Below the pieces are notes generated by a model. It did no database searches and had not been told where the DNA came from. It saw nothing but the letters and a program-made list of their open reading frames with translations. The translations under genes were made by a program, and so were the position numbers. From CAZIVP01 sp964542915 (GTDB taxonomy: Bacteria; Calditrichota; Calditrichia; Calditrichales; Calditrichaceae), in the NCBI GenBank assembly GCA_964542915.1, contig CAZIVP010000007.1, positions 1 through 64,000 of the forward strand: a stretch of 64,000 nucleotides of DNA, written 5' to 3'. Numbering within the stretch: the first letter of the stretch is position 1; each line of letters begins with the position of its first letter. Below, one piece after another: positions 19,101 through 27,844 of the stretch.

Positions 19101-19591
19101 ATCTTAACATGGGCAAAGCTTTTGCCAGACAGGAAAAAACGGCCAAAGCCAAAAGATTAACAGAAAAAGCTTTAAAGATGTTTAAAAGAATGTCCGATGT
19201 AATAAGTATAGGGGAGGCCTATCATATTTTCGGCATTATCTTCAGTAAGGAAGGCAACTTTTTCAAGGCCGAAGATTATCTGAAAGAGGCCATTAACATT
19301 TTCAGGAAGAAAAATTATCTGGAAGGATTGGCGGAGAGTCAATTCACATATGGAAACATCTTAGTCGAACAGGGTGAAATGGAAGTCGCCAGGAACTATT
19401 TTAATGATGCACTTGAATTATTCAAGTCGATTAATATCTCATCCAAAGTGAAGGAATTATCGCAGAAAATTTCCACTATAGAGCCCGGCGACCATCACAC
19501 CACCGATATCGATATTATAAAACAGGGAACCTCATCAATCAAAAGAGGGACAACGAGCATTGCTGACGGATACAAAAAAATTACAACATAG
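16184..19591 (+). CDS. serine/threonine protein kinase fused to AAA ATPase and TPR array
   Basis: 1135 aa. The Hanks-type kinase domain (about 8-270) is complete: GSGGMGEVYKG, VAIK (Lys36), HRDIKAEN (128-135), DFG (148-150), MAPEQ. An AAA/STAND ATPase follows with Walker A GEAGIGKS (333-340) and Walker B IVIIDDLQWAD (about 455-465). TPR units fill about 740-1095. The layout resembles mycobacterial PknK and similar multidomain kinases. No membrane segment is seen. An FHA protein that could read its phosphothreonine lies in the same operon. The last 32 bases overlap the histidine kinase gene in another frame. Confidence 0.95.
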   Translation: MEKLMKYNILEKIGSGGMGEVYKGFDTVLERYVAIKLLHNSLSKNKQNIERLLVEARAAARLIHPNVVTIYDVGQNEYGHYIIMEYVEGASLSEMIYRDGPLNLELSKKIIIQILKALGLAHKKGIYHRDIKAENILITEEKDAKVLDFGIAKIGQNSKADSEQEVLGTIEYMAPEQMLGEAVDHRSDIYSAGILLYQMLTKRMPYNGKNSVDILFKKLNEEPVVPSYYNKYIPKYVDDAIITALNYDREKRWQSGEDMIEALKTRLNAKTATADDFWSASHTPFFEKEDEEADYTNAQFRPVFIGRDEEFKKLITAYNKTINELGQTVILAGEAGIGKSTLATQFRNYLEHQETWVLQSACLYQEGMDAYLPYIEALRAFLSHDNSRLSEAQRNELKKMIRQNVPILTKFTERFKTTFISQTSGTGEDEANQNTNLFEDIFQLLSMLSELRPTIVIIDDLQWADESSLKLFHYLARKIENKRILLFGILRSDHYDLQENGKPKKIVDILARMRREYLFEEIKVKRFNRRDSDLLIDKLLENSAFSEEFYEGIYRETKGNPFFLIETLKNLKEKGHIFINGDIWVDKKIDFKLEVPDRVEDIFVRRLSAISQEDREILQVASVFGYKFDPALLAYMMEWKKINLLKRLQKIENDHQVITNSESQYQFEHPMLGDLLYSEIPSALLREYHLMLAEKLEEMHRPHYGAYIGDVAKHYYRGGDYTHAMPLLYRAGERAFELSAYRAAAIFYEDLLDSVSNDHRQLPQSIPPEYLYFKLGICYEELGELEQSISVYRKYAEVSLQQNNQQRRIDAYMRIGRVQDKLGEFEKSLELYRQCLNLTQKYKVQNVLSRVYNKMGIHFFHQGNYDEALKYFNLTIKSIDSEYGEFDKAHAYTNIGIIANIIRGDYGIALENFKKALQIYERKNDGQGQATVYHNIGMFYSDKGQWLESIKALERCLQLADETESKRLHALTYLNMGKAFARQEKTAKAKRLTEKALKMFKRMSDVISIGEAYHIFGIIFSKEGNFFKAEDYLKEAINIFRKKNYLEGLAESQFTYGNILVEQGEMEVARNYFNDALELFKSINISSKVKELSQKISTIEPGDHHTTDIDIIKQGTSSIKRGTTSIADGYKKITT

Positions 19592-20570
19592 AAATAGCGA
19601 GTTGGAAGCCGAAAACAAGCGGTTACTTACGGAGCTCGAAAAGGCCTATAAAGATATGGTTGACATCCTTGATAATTCCGAGCGCGAGAAGGAAATTGCT
19701 TACCGCGAGCTGGATGAAAAGTATAAAGTTCTCGAGAATCTATACGCCCAGCTTTCCAGTAAGGAGAATATGTTGATCCATTTGGAGAAGCTTTCCTCAA
19801 TCGGCCAGTTCGTAACCGAAATTATTCATGAATTGAAAAATCCCCTTATGGTTATATCCGGAGTGACCGAAATTGTACTATTAAAGCCCGAGCTACAGCC
19901 ACAAATTGCACAAAAGTTGCAGCGCATTCCGGCCCAGGTAGAGCGCATGATCAATTATTTAAATCGCTTTCGGGCCATGGCCTACAAAGAAAAGAAGGAT
20001 TTTAAAGTTTTCCGTCTCAATACCAGCCTGGAAGACTTTTTGGAAACCATCGAAATAATTAAGCCCAAAAACGTTTCCATTGTTAAACGACTTTGTGAGG
20101 ATGCTTTAAATATCAACGGAGATCCGGATCAGATAACGCAAATTTTTCTTAATTTAGCTAAGAATGCGTTTGACGCGATGGAAACAAACGGTGATACCTT
20201 TACGGTTTCCACGGAAGTGATAGATGGCAAAAAAGCGGAACAATTACAAAATCAAGGCTTTGCGGGATGCCAGAGCCGTAAAGATTGGAAAGATATTGTC
20301 GAAACCAACCAAACGTTTGCTCTGTTGAACTTTTGCGATAACGGCAGTGGGATTCCGGATGATTTAATCCAGAATATTTTTGATGCTTTCTTTACGACAA
20401 AAACGCGAGGCAAGGGTACAGGGCTGGGGTTATCCATTGCGGCGGATATTACCTTACGTCATAACGCAAATTTAATGGTAAGATCGAAACAAAATGAAGG
20501 AACAACCTTTAAGTTCGTCATTCCATTGGTAGATGAATGTGAACAATCAAATGAGGGCGTTAAGGTATGA
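19560..20570 (+). CDS. cytoplasmic sensor histidine kinase with coiled-coil input
   Basis: 336 aa, TTG start at 19560 inside the end of the kinase gene, with AGAGGG 11 bases upstream. Residues 1-75 are a charged coiled coil. The HisKA box is EIIHELKNPL (His90), followed by the N box NLAKNAFDAM (Asn202), DNGSGIPDD and GKGTGLGLSI. No membrane segment and no receiver domain. The next gene starts in an ATGA overlap. The operon encodes no receiver protein, so its phosphate acceptor is elsewhere or signalling runs through protein contacts, for example with the TPR proteins. Confidence 0.92.
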   Translation: MLTDTKKLQHRNSELEAENKRLLTELEKAYKDMVDILDNSEREKEIAYRELDEKYKVLENLYAQLSSKENMLIHLEKLSSIGQFVTEIIHELKNPLMVISGVTEIVLLKPELQPQIAQKLQRIPAQVERMINYLNRFRAMAYKEKKDFKVFRLNTSLEDFLETIEIIKPKNVSIVKRLCEDALNINGDPDQITQIFLNLAKNAFDAMETNGDTFTVSTEVIDGKKAEQLQNQGFAGCQSRKDWKDIVETNQTFALLNFCDNGSGIPDDLIQNIFDAFFTTKTRGKGTGLGLSIAADITLRHNANLMVRSKQNEGTTFKFVIPLVDECEQSNEGVKV

Positions 20571-20842
20571 ATGTTTGTATTGATTGCGGGTTTATTACCT
20601 ATCCGGATGATAAATACTGCGGAGGGTGCGGTAAAACATTGCCAACCTCAGAATATAAAAATTTTTCAACCCAGCGCGAATTGAAAATCGGAGACGTTCG
20701 CACAAACCTGGCTTCCGTTTACTTTAAAATGGGAAAATATAAGGAAGCCCGCTCAGAGCTCGAAAGCGTTCTCAGGGAAAATCCGGATGATTTTCGCGCC
20801 GCTGCTTTGCTGGAGAAAATTAACGAGGTTTTGGAAAATTAA
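20567..20842 (+). CDS. small zinc-ribbon plus TPR protein
   Basis: 91 aa. The N-terminal CIDCGF...YCGGCG is a four-cysteine zinc ribbon (CxxC twice). A TPR-like helical pair follows (VRTNLASVYFKMGKYKEARSE). It overlaps the histidine kinase stop by four bases (ATGA). It is probably a protein-interaction adaptor for the TPR-bearing kinases; no catalytic residues are seen. Confidence 0.8.
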   Translation: MNVCIDCGFITYPDDKYCGGCGKTLPTSEYKNFSTQRELKIGDVRTNLASVYFKMGKYKEARSELESVLRENPDDFRAAALLEKINEVLEN

Positions 20843-20869
20843 TTTTAATCGAATGATAATGAGCAAACT

Positions 20870-21265
20870 ATGTCATTAACGGAATGTGCATATTGCGGCC
20901 ATGAAAACCGCCCCGATTGTAATTACTGCACTCAATGCGGTATCAAGCTGAACGATGAAAAACGTTCGGGTCCGCTTTTAAGAATGTTGAGAAATGAAGA
21001 CAAAACAACGGTTTTTAAGCTTGTACAGGGTAAAAGCACCGTAGGCAGAGATCTCAATAATGATATTATTATAGAAGACCAATTGGTATCCAAATCCCAT
21101 GCCGCTGTTTATGTGGAAAACGGGGACATCTATATTGAAGATATGAATAGCAGCAATGGCGTTTACGTGAACGGTAAAAAAATTAGCCGACGCATCAAAG
21201 TTAATAACGGCAGTCTGATTCGTGTAGGATCTACGATTCTCAAGCTTGAATCCAATTACGGCTAA
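20870..21265 (+). CDS. zinc-ribbon plus FHA-domain protein
   Basis: 131 aa. A zinc ribbon (CAYCGH...YCTQCG) is joined to a complete FHA domain (about 54-125) with GRDLNNDI, SKSHA and NSSNGVYVNG, the residues that bind phosphothreonine peptides. It lies four genes after the Ser/Thr kinase ATPase start and its ribbon resembles the preceding protein, suggesting that both were built from one module. The likely role is to recognise targets phosphorylated by the operon kinase. Confidence 0.9.
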   Translation: MSLTECAYCGHENRPDCNYCTQCGIKLNDEKRSGPLLRMLRNEDKTTVFKLVQGKSTVGRDLNNDIIIEDQLVSKSHAAVYVENGDIYIEDMNSSNGVYVNGKKISRRIKVNNGSLIRVGSTILKLESNYG

Positions 21266-21293
21266 TCAGTGTCGATTTAATCAAAATAAACGA

Positions 21294-22916
21294 ATGGCGA
21301 TTCGAATGACAAAGCCGCTACAATTAATATCTATAGTGATTCTGTGCTTCGGAATTCTTCTTTCCTGTGAAAAGCAAAACAATAGAGAAGACGTTGGTAC
21401 GGATAAGGAATCGATCAAAGATGGCGGTACCATCGTCATCGGGATTAATAATGATGTCGATTCCTTCAATCCATTATTCGGAGAAACGGTGAGCGCTCAG
21501 GAAATTACGCACCTGATGCTACTGGGGCTGACCGATCTTGATGAGCATTCCAACTTTAAACCCGAAATAGCCCGATCCTGGCGGCGATCGGAAGACTATA
21601 AAAAACTCATCTATACATTGCGGCGCGATGCAGTGTGGTCGGATGGCAGGCCGATTACCGCCTATGATGTTAAATTTACTTACAACTTGTTGATGAATCC
21701 AGACGTTGCCAGCCCCCGGCAAGGGGTAACGGAATTTATTGAACGGGTGACCGCTGTTGATTCTTTTACCGTAGCCTTTGAATTTTCAAAGGCCTACCCT
21801 GCTCAAATATTTGATACCGCCGGCGAAATTCTTCCCAGCCATATTTTAAAAGATGTTGATCCGCGTTCCTTGAAGGAACACGTCTTCGGAAGACAACCGC
21901 TCTCGTCGGGTCCGTTTAAGTTAAAAAAGTGGGTCAAGCAGCAGTATATCGAACTGGTCCCGAATGATCGCTACTTTGGCAAAACGCCCTTTTTCGATCG
22001 CGTCATTTTTAAAATCGTGCCTGATCAAACCAACCTGCTTATGCAGCTTAAATCAGGCGAAATAGATATGATGAGCGATATTCCTCTGACGAAAGTTCAA
22101 AACCTGAAGAGAAATCATAAGCATATCACACTGCATAAAGTCTCAGGCCGGGTTTACTACTACATCGGATATAACCAGAAGCACACATTGTTTACCAACC
22201 GTTCTGTAAGACGCGCGTTGACGATGGCGATCGATCGTGCCGGTATGATCGAAGGTTTATTGCACGGATTCGGACGTAAATGTTTAGGACCTTTACCTCC
22301 GATCGTCCAATGGGCTTATACCGAAAAGGTAGATGCGATTCCCTACGATACCGAAAAAGCCAGGTCGTTACTCGCTGAATCCGGTTGGAAAGATTCGGAC
22401 GGCGACGAATGGTTGGACAAAAACGGAAAAACATTTGAATTTGATTTAATATGTCCCGCCGGAAATCAGATTAAATCCGATGTTGCCATTGTCGTTCAGC
22501 AACAACTGGCGCAAGTAGGTATTAAGGTTCATATTAAAATGATGGAATGGACCCACTTTTTGAAGCGATTAAAAAGACAAAATTTTGAAGCTTGTGTGGG
22601 TGGATTAAGCACTTCGTATTATATCGATCCTACGCCGGTTTTTCATTCCAAATCGACACATCTATTTAATAATATCAGTTATTCCAATCCTGTTGTGGAC
22701 CGATTGATTGAACGCGGACGGCAGGAGATGGATCGCGCCGAAGCTGCAAAAATATGGGCAAGGTTCCAGAAAACAGTGTATCAGGATCAGCCATTCACCT
22801 TTTTGTTTTGGATCGATAAAGTTGTGGGCGTTCATAAACGATTTCAAAATGTATCGCCCATTGCTTTGAGTTCGGTATATGATCTGGAATATTGGTACGT
22901 AAATAAGGGGCGCTAA
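21294..22916 (+). CDS. oligopeptide-type ABC transporter substrate-binding lipoprotein
   Basis: 540 aa from ATG 21294 (ATG 21306 is an alternative; a TTG at 21246 inside the FHA gene is unlikely). The signal ends in the lipobox LLSC. The mature protein is an SBP_bac_5 family (OppA/DppA) member: GGTIVIGINNDVDSFNPLFG at the N-terminus, then WSDGRPITAYDVKFTYNLL and RRALTMAIDR. The family binds peptides, nickel or other solutes outside the inner membrane; specificity is not readable. It follows the FHA gene by 28 bases and precedes the two ATPases without a gap. Confidence 0.93.
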   Translation: MAIRMTKPLQLISIVILCFGILLSCEKQNNREDVGTDKESIKDGGTIVIGINNDVDSFNPLFGETVSAQEITHLMLLGLTDLDEHSNFKPEIARSWRRSEDYKKLIYTLRRDAVWSDGRPITAYDVKFTYNLLMNPDVASPRQGVTEFIERVTAVDSFTVAFEFSKAYPAQIFDTAGEILPSHILKDVDPRSLKEHVFGRQPLSSGPFKLKKWVKQQYIELVPNDRYFGKTPFFDRVIFKIVPDQTNLLMQLKSGEIDMMSDIPLTKVQNLKRNHKHITLHKVSGRVYYYIGYNQKHTLFTNRSVRRALTMAIDRAGMIEGLLHGFGRKCLGPLPPIVQWAYTEKVDAIPYDTEKARSLLAESGWKDSDGDEWLDKNGKTFEFDLICPAGNQIKSDVAIVVQQQLAQVGIKVHIKMMEWTHFLKRLKRQNFEACVGGLSTSYYIDPTPVFHSKSTHLFNNISYSNPVVDRLIERGRQEMDRAEAAKIWARFQKTVYQDQPFTFLFWIDKVVGVHKRFQNVSPIALSSVYDLEYWYVNKGR

Positions 22917-23669
22917 ATGGCCAACCCGATATTGCAGATCAAAAATCTGGCGGTGGGAACCGATGTCTCGGGGAACAGCGCCCCAATTTTACAAAATATC
23001 TCGTTAACGCTTTACCAGGGCGAATCTCTCGCATTGGTTGGGCCATCAGGAACAGGCAAGACGATGCTGGCCCTCTCGATTCTTGGTTTGCTCCCTTCCC
23101 CTCTCCGCTTATGTAGCGGTGAAATCATTTACCGGCAGGAATCGATAGAGGACAACGGCAAGATGTCATTTGCAAAGCTTCGCGGCAGACATATTTCAAT
23201 GATTTTTCAGGAACCTTTATCCGCACTCAATCCTGTTTTTAAAATCGGTTCTGTAATGCGCGAGATTATTCAGATTCATCATAATTTTTCGAAACGGGAG
23301 GCACGGAAACAGGCTTTAGCCTGGCTTGAACTGGTGGGACTTTCCGAGCCTGATTCGGTTTATCAGTTCTATCCGCATCAGTTAAGCGGCGGAATGGCGC
23401 AACGTATCTTGATTGCACTTGCGCTAATTTGTCGTCCGGAAATTTTAATTGCGGACGAACCGACTTCATCCCTGGATGTTACCACCCAGTTTCAGATATT
23501 GACATTATTGAAGCAAATGCAGGCCCGCTTTGGATTTGCGTTATTGTTGATCAGTCATGATTCAAATCTGGTCTCCGAACTTGCCGACAGGCGACTGTTA
23601 ATAGAAGAAGGCAAACTGGTTCGGGATGACCCAATGACTGAAACGCAAAACAAGGAAAATGTATCATGA
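22917..23669 (+). CDS. oligopeptide-type ABC transporter ATPase (DppD/OppD-like)
   Basis: 250 aa. Walker A GPSGTGKT, Q-loop MIFQEPLSALNP, signature LSGGMAQR, Walker B ILIADEP and the His switch LLISHD are all present. It is shorter than typical OppD (about 320 aa) because the C-terminal oligopeptide extension with the iron-sulfur cysteines is missing. The start codon abuts the previous stop and is preceded by AAGGGG. Confidence 0.94.
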   Translation: MANPILQIKNLAVGTDVSGNSAPILQNISLTLYQGESLALVGPSGTGKTMLALSILGLLPSPLRLCSGEIIYRQESIEDNGKMSFAKLRGRHISMIFQEPLSALNPVFKIGSVMREIIQIHHNFSKREARKQALAWLELVGLSEPDSVYQFYPHQLSGGMAQRILIALALICRPEILIADEPTSSLDVTTQFQILTLLKQMQARFGFALLLISHDSNLVSELADRRLLIEEGKLVRDDPMTETQNKENVS

Positions 23670-24529
23670 CGGACAGCGTCTATTTGAACATAAAAGGTTT
23701 GCACAAATCCTATAAAACGGAACGGATGCGCAGGCGGGTCTCCAAACCGGCGCCATACGTACTAAATGACATTAATCTTGAAATCTATAGAAATGAATGT
23801 CTGGGAGTTATCGGTGAATCGGGATGCGGCAAAACAACGCTGGGCCTCTCAATTGTTAGACTTATAGAGGTTAATAAAGGCGCATTAATGCATAAGGGAC
23901 AGGATCTGTTAAGCTTGTCGCAAAGGCAATTTCTACCTTACCGCAAGCGGTTTCAATTAATTTTTCAAAATCCGGGTATGGTGTTAAATCCCATGCATTC
24001 TGTTATGACCGTCCTGACCGAACCGCTAAAAGTGGTTATGGGTGTTGCCTCGCACGAGCTGAAGGAGCGCGCAGAACAGCTTTTAATCCGGGTCGGTCTT
24101 GATGCCTCACTCTTTGGGCGATTTCCATATCAATTAAGCGGGGGGCAAAAGCAACGGGTGGCTATTGCGCGCGCCATAGCGGTTAATCCCGAATTTTTAA
24201 TCGCCGATGAGCCGGCATCCAACCTGGATGCTGAATTAAAGAAACAAATGATCGCATTACTTTTTTCTTTAAAAGAACGACTCAATCTGACGCTTCTGTT
24301 GATTTCTCATGACCTGTCATTGATTTCGGAAGTCAGTGAACGGATCGCCGTAATGCATAACGGTCAAATTATTGAGGTGAACCAAAGTGAGAAGCTGATA
24401 AATGATCCCCGCCACCCTTATACTCAGGCGTTACTTACCGCAGCAAACCGAAAACAAATTCCCGGCTATTTAAGGTCGAATTTTAAAAATGGTTCAATCC
24501 GCGACGCTTCTTATCCCATTGCCGTGTAA
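23666..24529 (+). CDS. oligopeptide-type ABC transporter ATPase (DppF/OppF-like)
   Basis: 287 aa, starting in an ATGA overlap. Walker A GESGCGKT, LSGGQKQR, Walker B FLIADEP and LLISHD are intact. The tail NDPRHPYTQALL is the OppF/DppF hallmark. It forms the heterodimeric motor with the preceding ATPase. Confidence 0.95.
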   Translation: MTDSVYLNIKGLHKSYKTERMRRRVSKPAPYVLNDINLEIYRNECLGVIGESGCGKTTLGLSIVRLIEVNKGALMHKGQDLLSLSQRQFLPYRKRFQLIFQNPGMVLNPMHSVMTVLTEPLKVVMGVASHELKERAEQLLIRVGLDASLFGRFPYQLSGGQKQRVAIARAIAVNPEFLIADEPASNLDAELKKQMIALLFSLKERLNLTLLLISHDLSLISEVSERIAVMHNGQIIEVNQSEKLINDPRHPYTQALLTAANRKQIPGYLRSNFKNGSIRDASYPIAV

Positions 24530-24634
24530 ATCGGTTGTAATCATTAAAGCAAAATGGCCGAATACCGTTATCGGGATTCTTAACGTTCCCATCGAATGTA
24601 CAATGTTCATCGGACGGCTTAATAGAACGAGACT

Positions 24635-25606
24635 ATGGTACGCTATTTTGTAAAACGCCTGTTTATATCGTTATTGATTATCTGGGGCGTCATCACCACT
24701 TGTTTTATACTTTTGCATCTGGCGCCCGGAGATCCGACCGACCTTTATATTCGACCGGAAATTGATCCCTCTGTGATCGAAAATATACGAACGCAATTGG
24801 GTTTCCATTTACCTGTCTGGCAGCAATACTTCGTTTGGATCGGAAAGTTTATATCCGGTCAATTTGGCATTTCGTTTATGCACCACCAACCTGTTTTTCA
24901 GGTTTTAAAAACAGCATTGCCAAATACGCTGAAACTCACTTTGATTGTATTTGTGCTTCAATTTGCGGCCGGGATTGGACTGGGTATCTTGTTAACGGTT
25001 AAAAGCCATACAGTTCTCGGAAAACTTCTGAATTATATAATGCTTTTTCTTTACTCCATGCCGGGCTTTTGGTTGGCCCTGTTATTGATATTAATCTTCT
25101 CATTACATCTGGGATGGTTGCCTTCCAGTCAGATGCAATCATTACTTGAAGTAAACGGTGTATTTCCGCTTTTATGGGATCAAATCAAACATATGATTTT
25201 GCCTGTATTGGTTTTGTCGGTTCCTTTTATTACCTATACGGCACGATTTGTAAGAGACCAATTGAACGATATCCTTTCTCAGGATTACACGAAAGCAGCG
25301 CTCACTTATGGTATTTCAATGAAAGTGATCTTGTCCAAATACGCGCTAAAAAATGCCCTGTTACCGCTTATTACATTGATCGGTTTATATTTGCCGTTTC
25401 TTTTGGGCGGGGCGGTAATAACCGAATATATTTTTGCCTGGCCGGGTATGGGGCGTATTACGGTCGATGCGATTTTTGCCCGTGATTTTCCCTTGATACT
25501 GGCAAGTAACTTCATTGCGGCTTTAACGGTGGTGATCGGAAATCTCATATCCGACCTGTTATATTCAATGGCGGATCCACGCATTACCGTTGACGGAGCC
25601 CGGTGA
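24635..25606 (+). CDS. oligopeptide-type ABC transporter permease (DppB/OppB-like)
   Basis: 323 aa. The N-terminus YFVKRLFISLLIIWGVITTC and the APGDP motif are typical of DppB. Six membrane segments and the cytoplasmic EAA loop (YTKAALTYGISMKVILSKY) are visible. A 105-base gap separates it from the ATPases, with no clear promoter or terminator. The partner permease follows immediately. Confidence 0.94.
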   Translation: MVRYFVKRLFISLLIIWGVITTCFILLHLAPGDPTDLYIRPEIDPSVIENIRTQLGFHLPVWQQYFVWIGKFISGQFGISFMHHQPVFQVLKTALPNTLKLTLIVFVLQFAAGIGLGILLTVKSHTVLGKLLNYIMLFLYSMPGFWLALLLILIFSLHLGWLPSSQMQSLLEVNGVFPLLWDQIKHMILPVLVLSVPFITYTARFVRDQLNDILSQDYTKAALTYGISMKVILSKYALKNALLPLITLIGLYLPFLLGGAVITEYIFAWPGMGRITVDAIFARDFPLILASNFIAALTVVIGNLISDLLYSMADPRITVDGAR

Positions 25607-25607
25607 T

Positions 25608-26480
25608 ATGAATCCGGGTAATAAAAACGCCTTGGCTTCCACGGGCATCTACGGTCCGATTTTGCTCAGATTGAGGGCTCAGAAGGTCGCCCTCGTGGGA
25701 CTAAGTATCATTTTAATACTGATGTTTAGTGCGTTATTTGCGGAATTCGTTTGTCCTTATAACCCCCATGAACATGGCAATCTTTTGTATGATCGTTTCC
25801 AGCCGCCCGATGGCGACCACTATTTTGGCACCGATAAATTTGGCAGAGACGTCTTCACTCGGGTGATTTATGGCGGTAGGACATCCCTGATTATTGCTAT
25901 AGCGGTGGTTTTTATTTCAAGCCTCCTGGGACTTATTTACGGAACCGTTTCAGGTTATTTGGGCGGGAGGGTTGATGCAATTCTGATGCGTTTACTCGAT
26001 TTTCTGTTGGCCTTTCCATTGATCTTTTTATTAATCATGATTATAGCCTTTTTTGAAATGCATCATTGGTATTTGATTCCGATATTAGGGTTGAGTAGCT
26101 GGATGGAAACCGCTCGTCTCGTTCGCGCCGAAGTACTTTCCATCAAAGAACGACCGTATATTATGGCCGCCAGAGGACTCGGATATGGCCATACACGCAT
26201 CATGGCTTACCACATTGTTCCGAACTGCATTCGGGTTGTGTTGGTTATTGCGCCGCTTAAACTGGCGGAAATTGTTTTGCTGGAATCTTCCCTTAGTTTT
26301 CTGGGAATCGGCGTCCAACCACCGACTCCAAGTTGGGGCAGTATTATTAACGACGGCCGGGCCCATCTTCTCAGTGCCTGGTGGATTTCGACCTTCCCCG
26401 GCATTTTCATAACGATTACAGTAATGGGCTTTCACCTGCTCAGTGACGGTTTAAAAAAGAGTTTGCAACCGCCCCGTTAG
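25608..26480 (+). CDS. oligopeptide-type ABC transporter permease (DppC/OppC-like)
   Basis: 290 aa from ATG 25608, one base after the dppB-like stop and nine bases after GGAG; a TTG at 25590 is less likely. It has the DppC pattern HYFGTDKFGRDVFTRVIYG, the EAA loop (YIMAARGLGYGHTRIMAYHI) and GIGVQPPTPSWGSII. With the preceding four genes it completes one importer. Confidence 0.94.
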   Translation: MNPGNKNALASTGIYGPILLRLRAQKVALVGLSIILILMFSALFAEFVCPYNPHEHGNLLYDRFQPPDGDHYFGTDKFGRDVFTRVIYGGRTSLIIAIAVVFISSLLGLIYGTVSGYLGGRVDAILMRLLDFLLAFPLIFLLIMIIAFFEMHHWYLIPILGLSSWMETARLVRAEVLSIKERPYIMAARGLGYGHTRIMAYHIVPNCIRVVLVIAPLKLAEIVLLESSLSFLGIGVQPPTPSWGSIINDGRAHLLSAWWISTFPGIFITITVMGFHLLSDGLKKSLQPPR

Positions 26481-26572
26481 AACAGTATTGCCCGTTTAAG
26501 ATTTTGTATATTACACCGATATTTATAGTGACGATTCATAAAGTCTGAAAAAACATCACAACATTCAAAGGC

Positions 26573-27565
26573 ATGTATAAAACGGAAATTATCGGTCAGT
26601 CAGCGAAAATCAAGAAATTAATTAAAATTACGGAGCGGCTGGCAAGCAGTCCGGATATCACCACGCTCATTGAGGGTGAAAACGGAACCGGTAAAGAGTT
26701 GTTTGCCCGGCTTATTCATGAACGGAGCTCGGAACATGATCAACCGTTTGTCGATATCAATTGCGGCGCCATACCCGAATCGCTTCTGGAATCTGAATTG
26801 TTTGGATATGAAAGGGGCGCTTTTACCGGGGCTCAGGAGAGCAAGAAAGGACTCTTTGAGCTTGCGGACGGCGGTACCGTCTTCCTGGATGAAATCGCCA
26901 ATACCAGTTTGCATTTTCAAAGCAAATTGTTAAAGGCGGTGGAAACCAAACGCTTTCGCCGTATCGGAGGCGTTCATGAAATAAAAATTTCGACGCGTAT
27001 TATTGCGGCCACAAACATAAATTTAAATGAAGCCATCGAGAAAGGCGTTTTTCGCAAGGATCTCTTCTATCGTTTGGATATCGGCCGCATAACCGTACCG
27101 CCCCTTCGGGAGCGCCCTGAAGATATTGTATTATTGGCAAATTATTTTCTGAACAACTGCAACCGCGATTATGGAAGAGATATTAAAGGTATTCGGCCGG
27201 AGGCAATCGAGCGGATAAAGAGTTATCCCTGGCCGGGCAATGTTCGACAACTGAAAAACACGATTGAACGGGCGGTGTTACTGGAGAGCGATGAATGGAT
27301 CGAGGTCGAAGATTTAAATCTGGATATGGAGTTGGACAACATCATGAAAGAAGCGGAAGAAGCTTACAATCCGCGTCCGGCTGATACCGATATAAATCAA
27401 TATCGTTTTCCTACCAAGGGGATTGCTCTTGAGGAGTTGGAGCGCGGAATAATAAAAAGCGCCTTACAGAAGGCTTCGGGTAATTTAAGCCAAACAGCAC
27501 GTCTGTTAAAAATTTCCCGCGGCAAGCTTCGCTATCGCCTCGCTAAACTCGGTATAAAACCCTGA
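26573..27565 (+). CDS. sigma-54-dependent transcriptional activator lacking a receiver domain
   Basis: 330 aa. The AAA+ core starts near residue 5: Walker A GENGTGKE (35-42), the sigma-54-contacting GAFTGA loop (82-87), Walker B GTVFLDE (101-107) and the arginine-rich segment LFYRLDIGRITVPPLRERPED. A Fis-type helix-turn-helix lies at about 305-328 (LSQTARLLKISRGKLRYRL). There is no N-terminal sensory domain, as in PspF, so control probably comes from a partner protein or from expression level. It lies 92 bases after the transporter on the same strand and may be the last gene of the operon. Confidence 0.94.
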   Translation: MYKTEIIGQSAKIKKLIKITERLASSPDITTLIEGENGTGKELFARLIHERSSEHDQPFVDINCGAIPESLLESELFGYERGAFTGAQESKKGLFELADGGTVFLDEIANTSLHFQSKLLKAVETKRFRRIGGVHEIKISTRIIAATNINLNEAIEKGVFRKDLFYRLDIGRITVPPLRERPEDIVLLANYFLNNCNRDYGRDIKGIRPEAIERIKSYPWPGNVRQLKNTIERAVLLESDEWIEVEDLNLDMELDNIMKEAEEAYNPRPADTDINQYRFPTKGIALEELERGIIKSALQKASGNLSQTARLLKISRGKLRYRLAKLGIKP

Positions 27566-27695
27566 AGATGATTTAATTGGATTATCGCAAAACAACGTCA
27601 AACAACGACCTTGAGGCGGGGAAGTTCATCTTGTCGTCATTAAATTTATTACGATTTTACTGCGATTTATATTACTTTCACCTACAAGTGGGTAT

Positions 27696-27707
27696 TGAAC
27701 CGGTTCA
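27696..27707. promoter_or_regulatory. palindrome TGAACCGGTTCA, possible operator
   Basis: A perfect 12-base inverted repeat 189 bases ahead of the ECF sigma start. It shares the outer TGAA/TTCA with the palindrome at 27845. Possibly a binding site for a dimeric regulator; no regulator is assigned. Confidence 0.3.
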
Positions 27708-27844
27708 TGTTAAAGGAATAGATTAGGGTGAACATTATTTGTAAACACAATATGCACTAATGGCGACGGTAAACGAGTTTAATAGTTAGCGCATCTATCG
27801 TTTTGGCAGAATTTGTAGGGCTCTATACGGCCACACAATGAACA

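Noticed and set aside
27804..27822. Sigma-54 promoter ahead of the ECF gene
   Set aside because: TTGGCA is present but the GC of the -12 box is absent at the required ten-base spacing.
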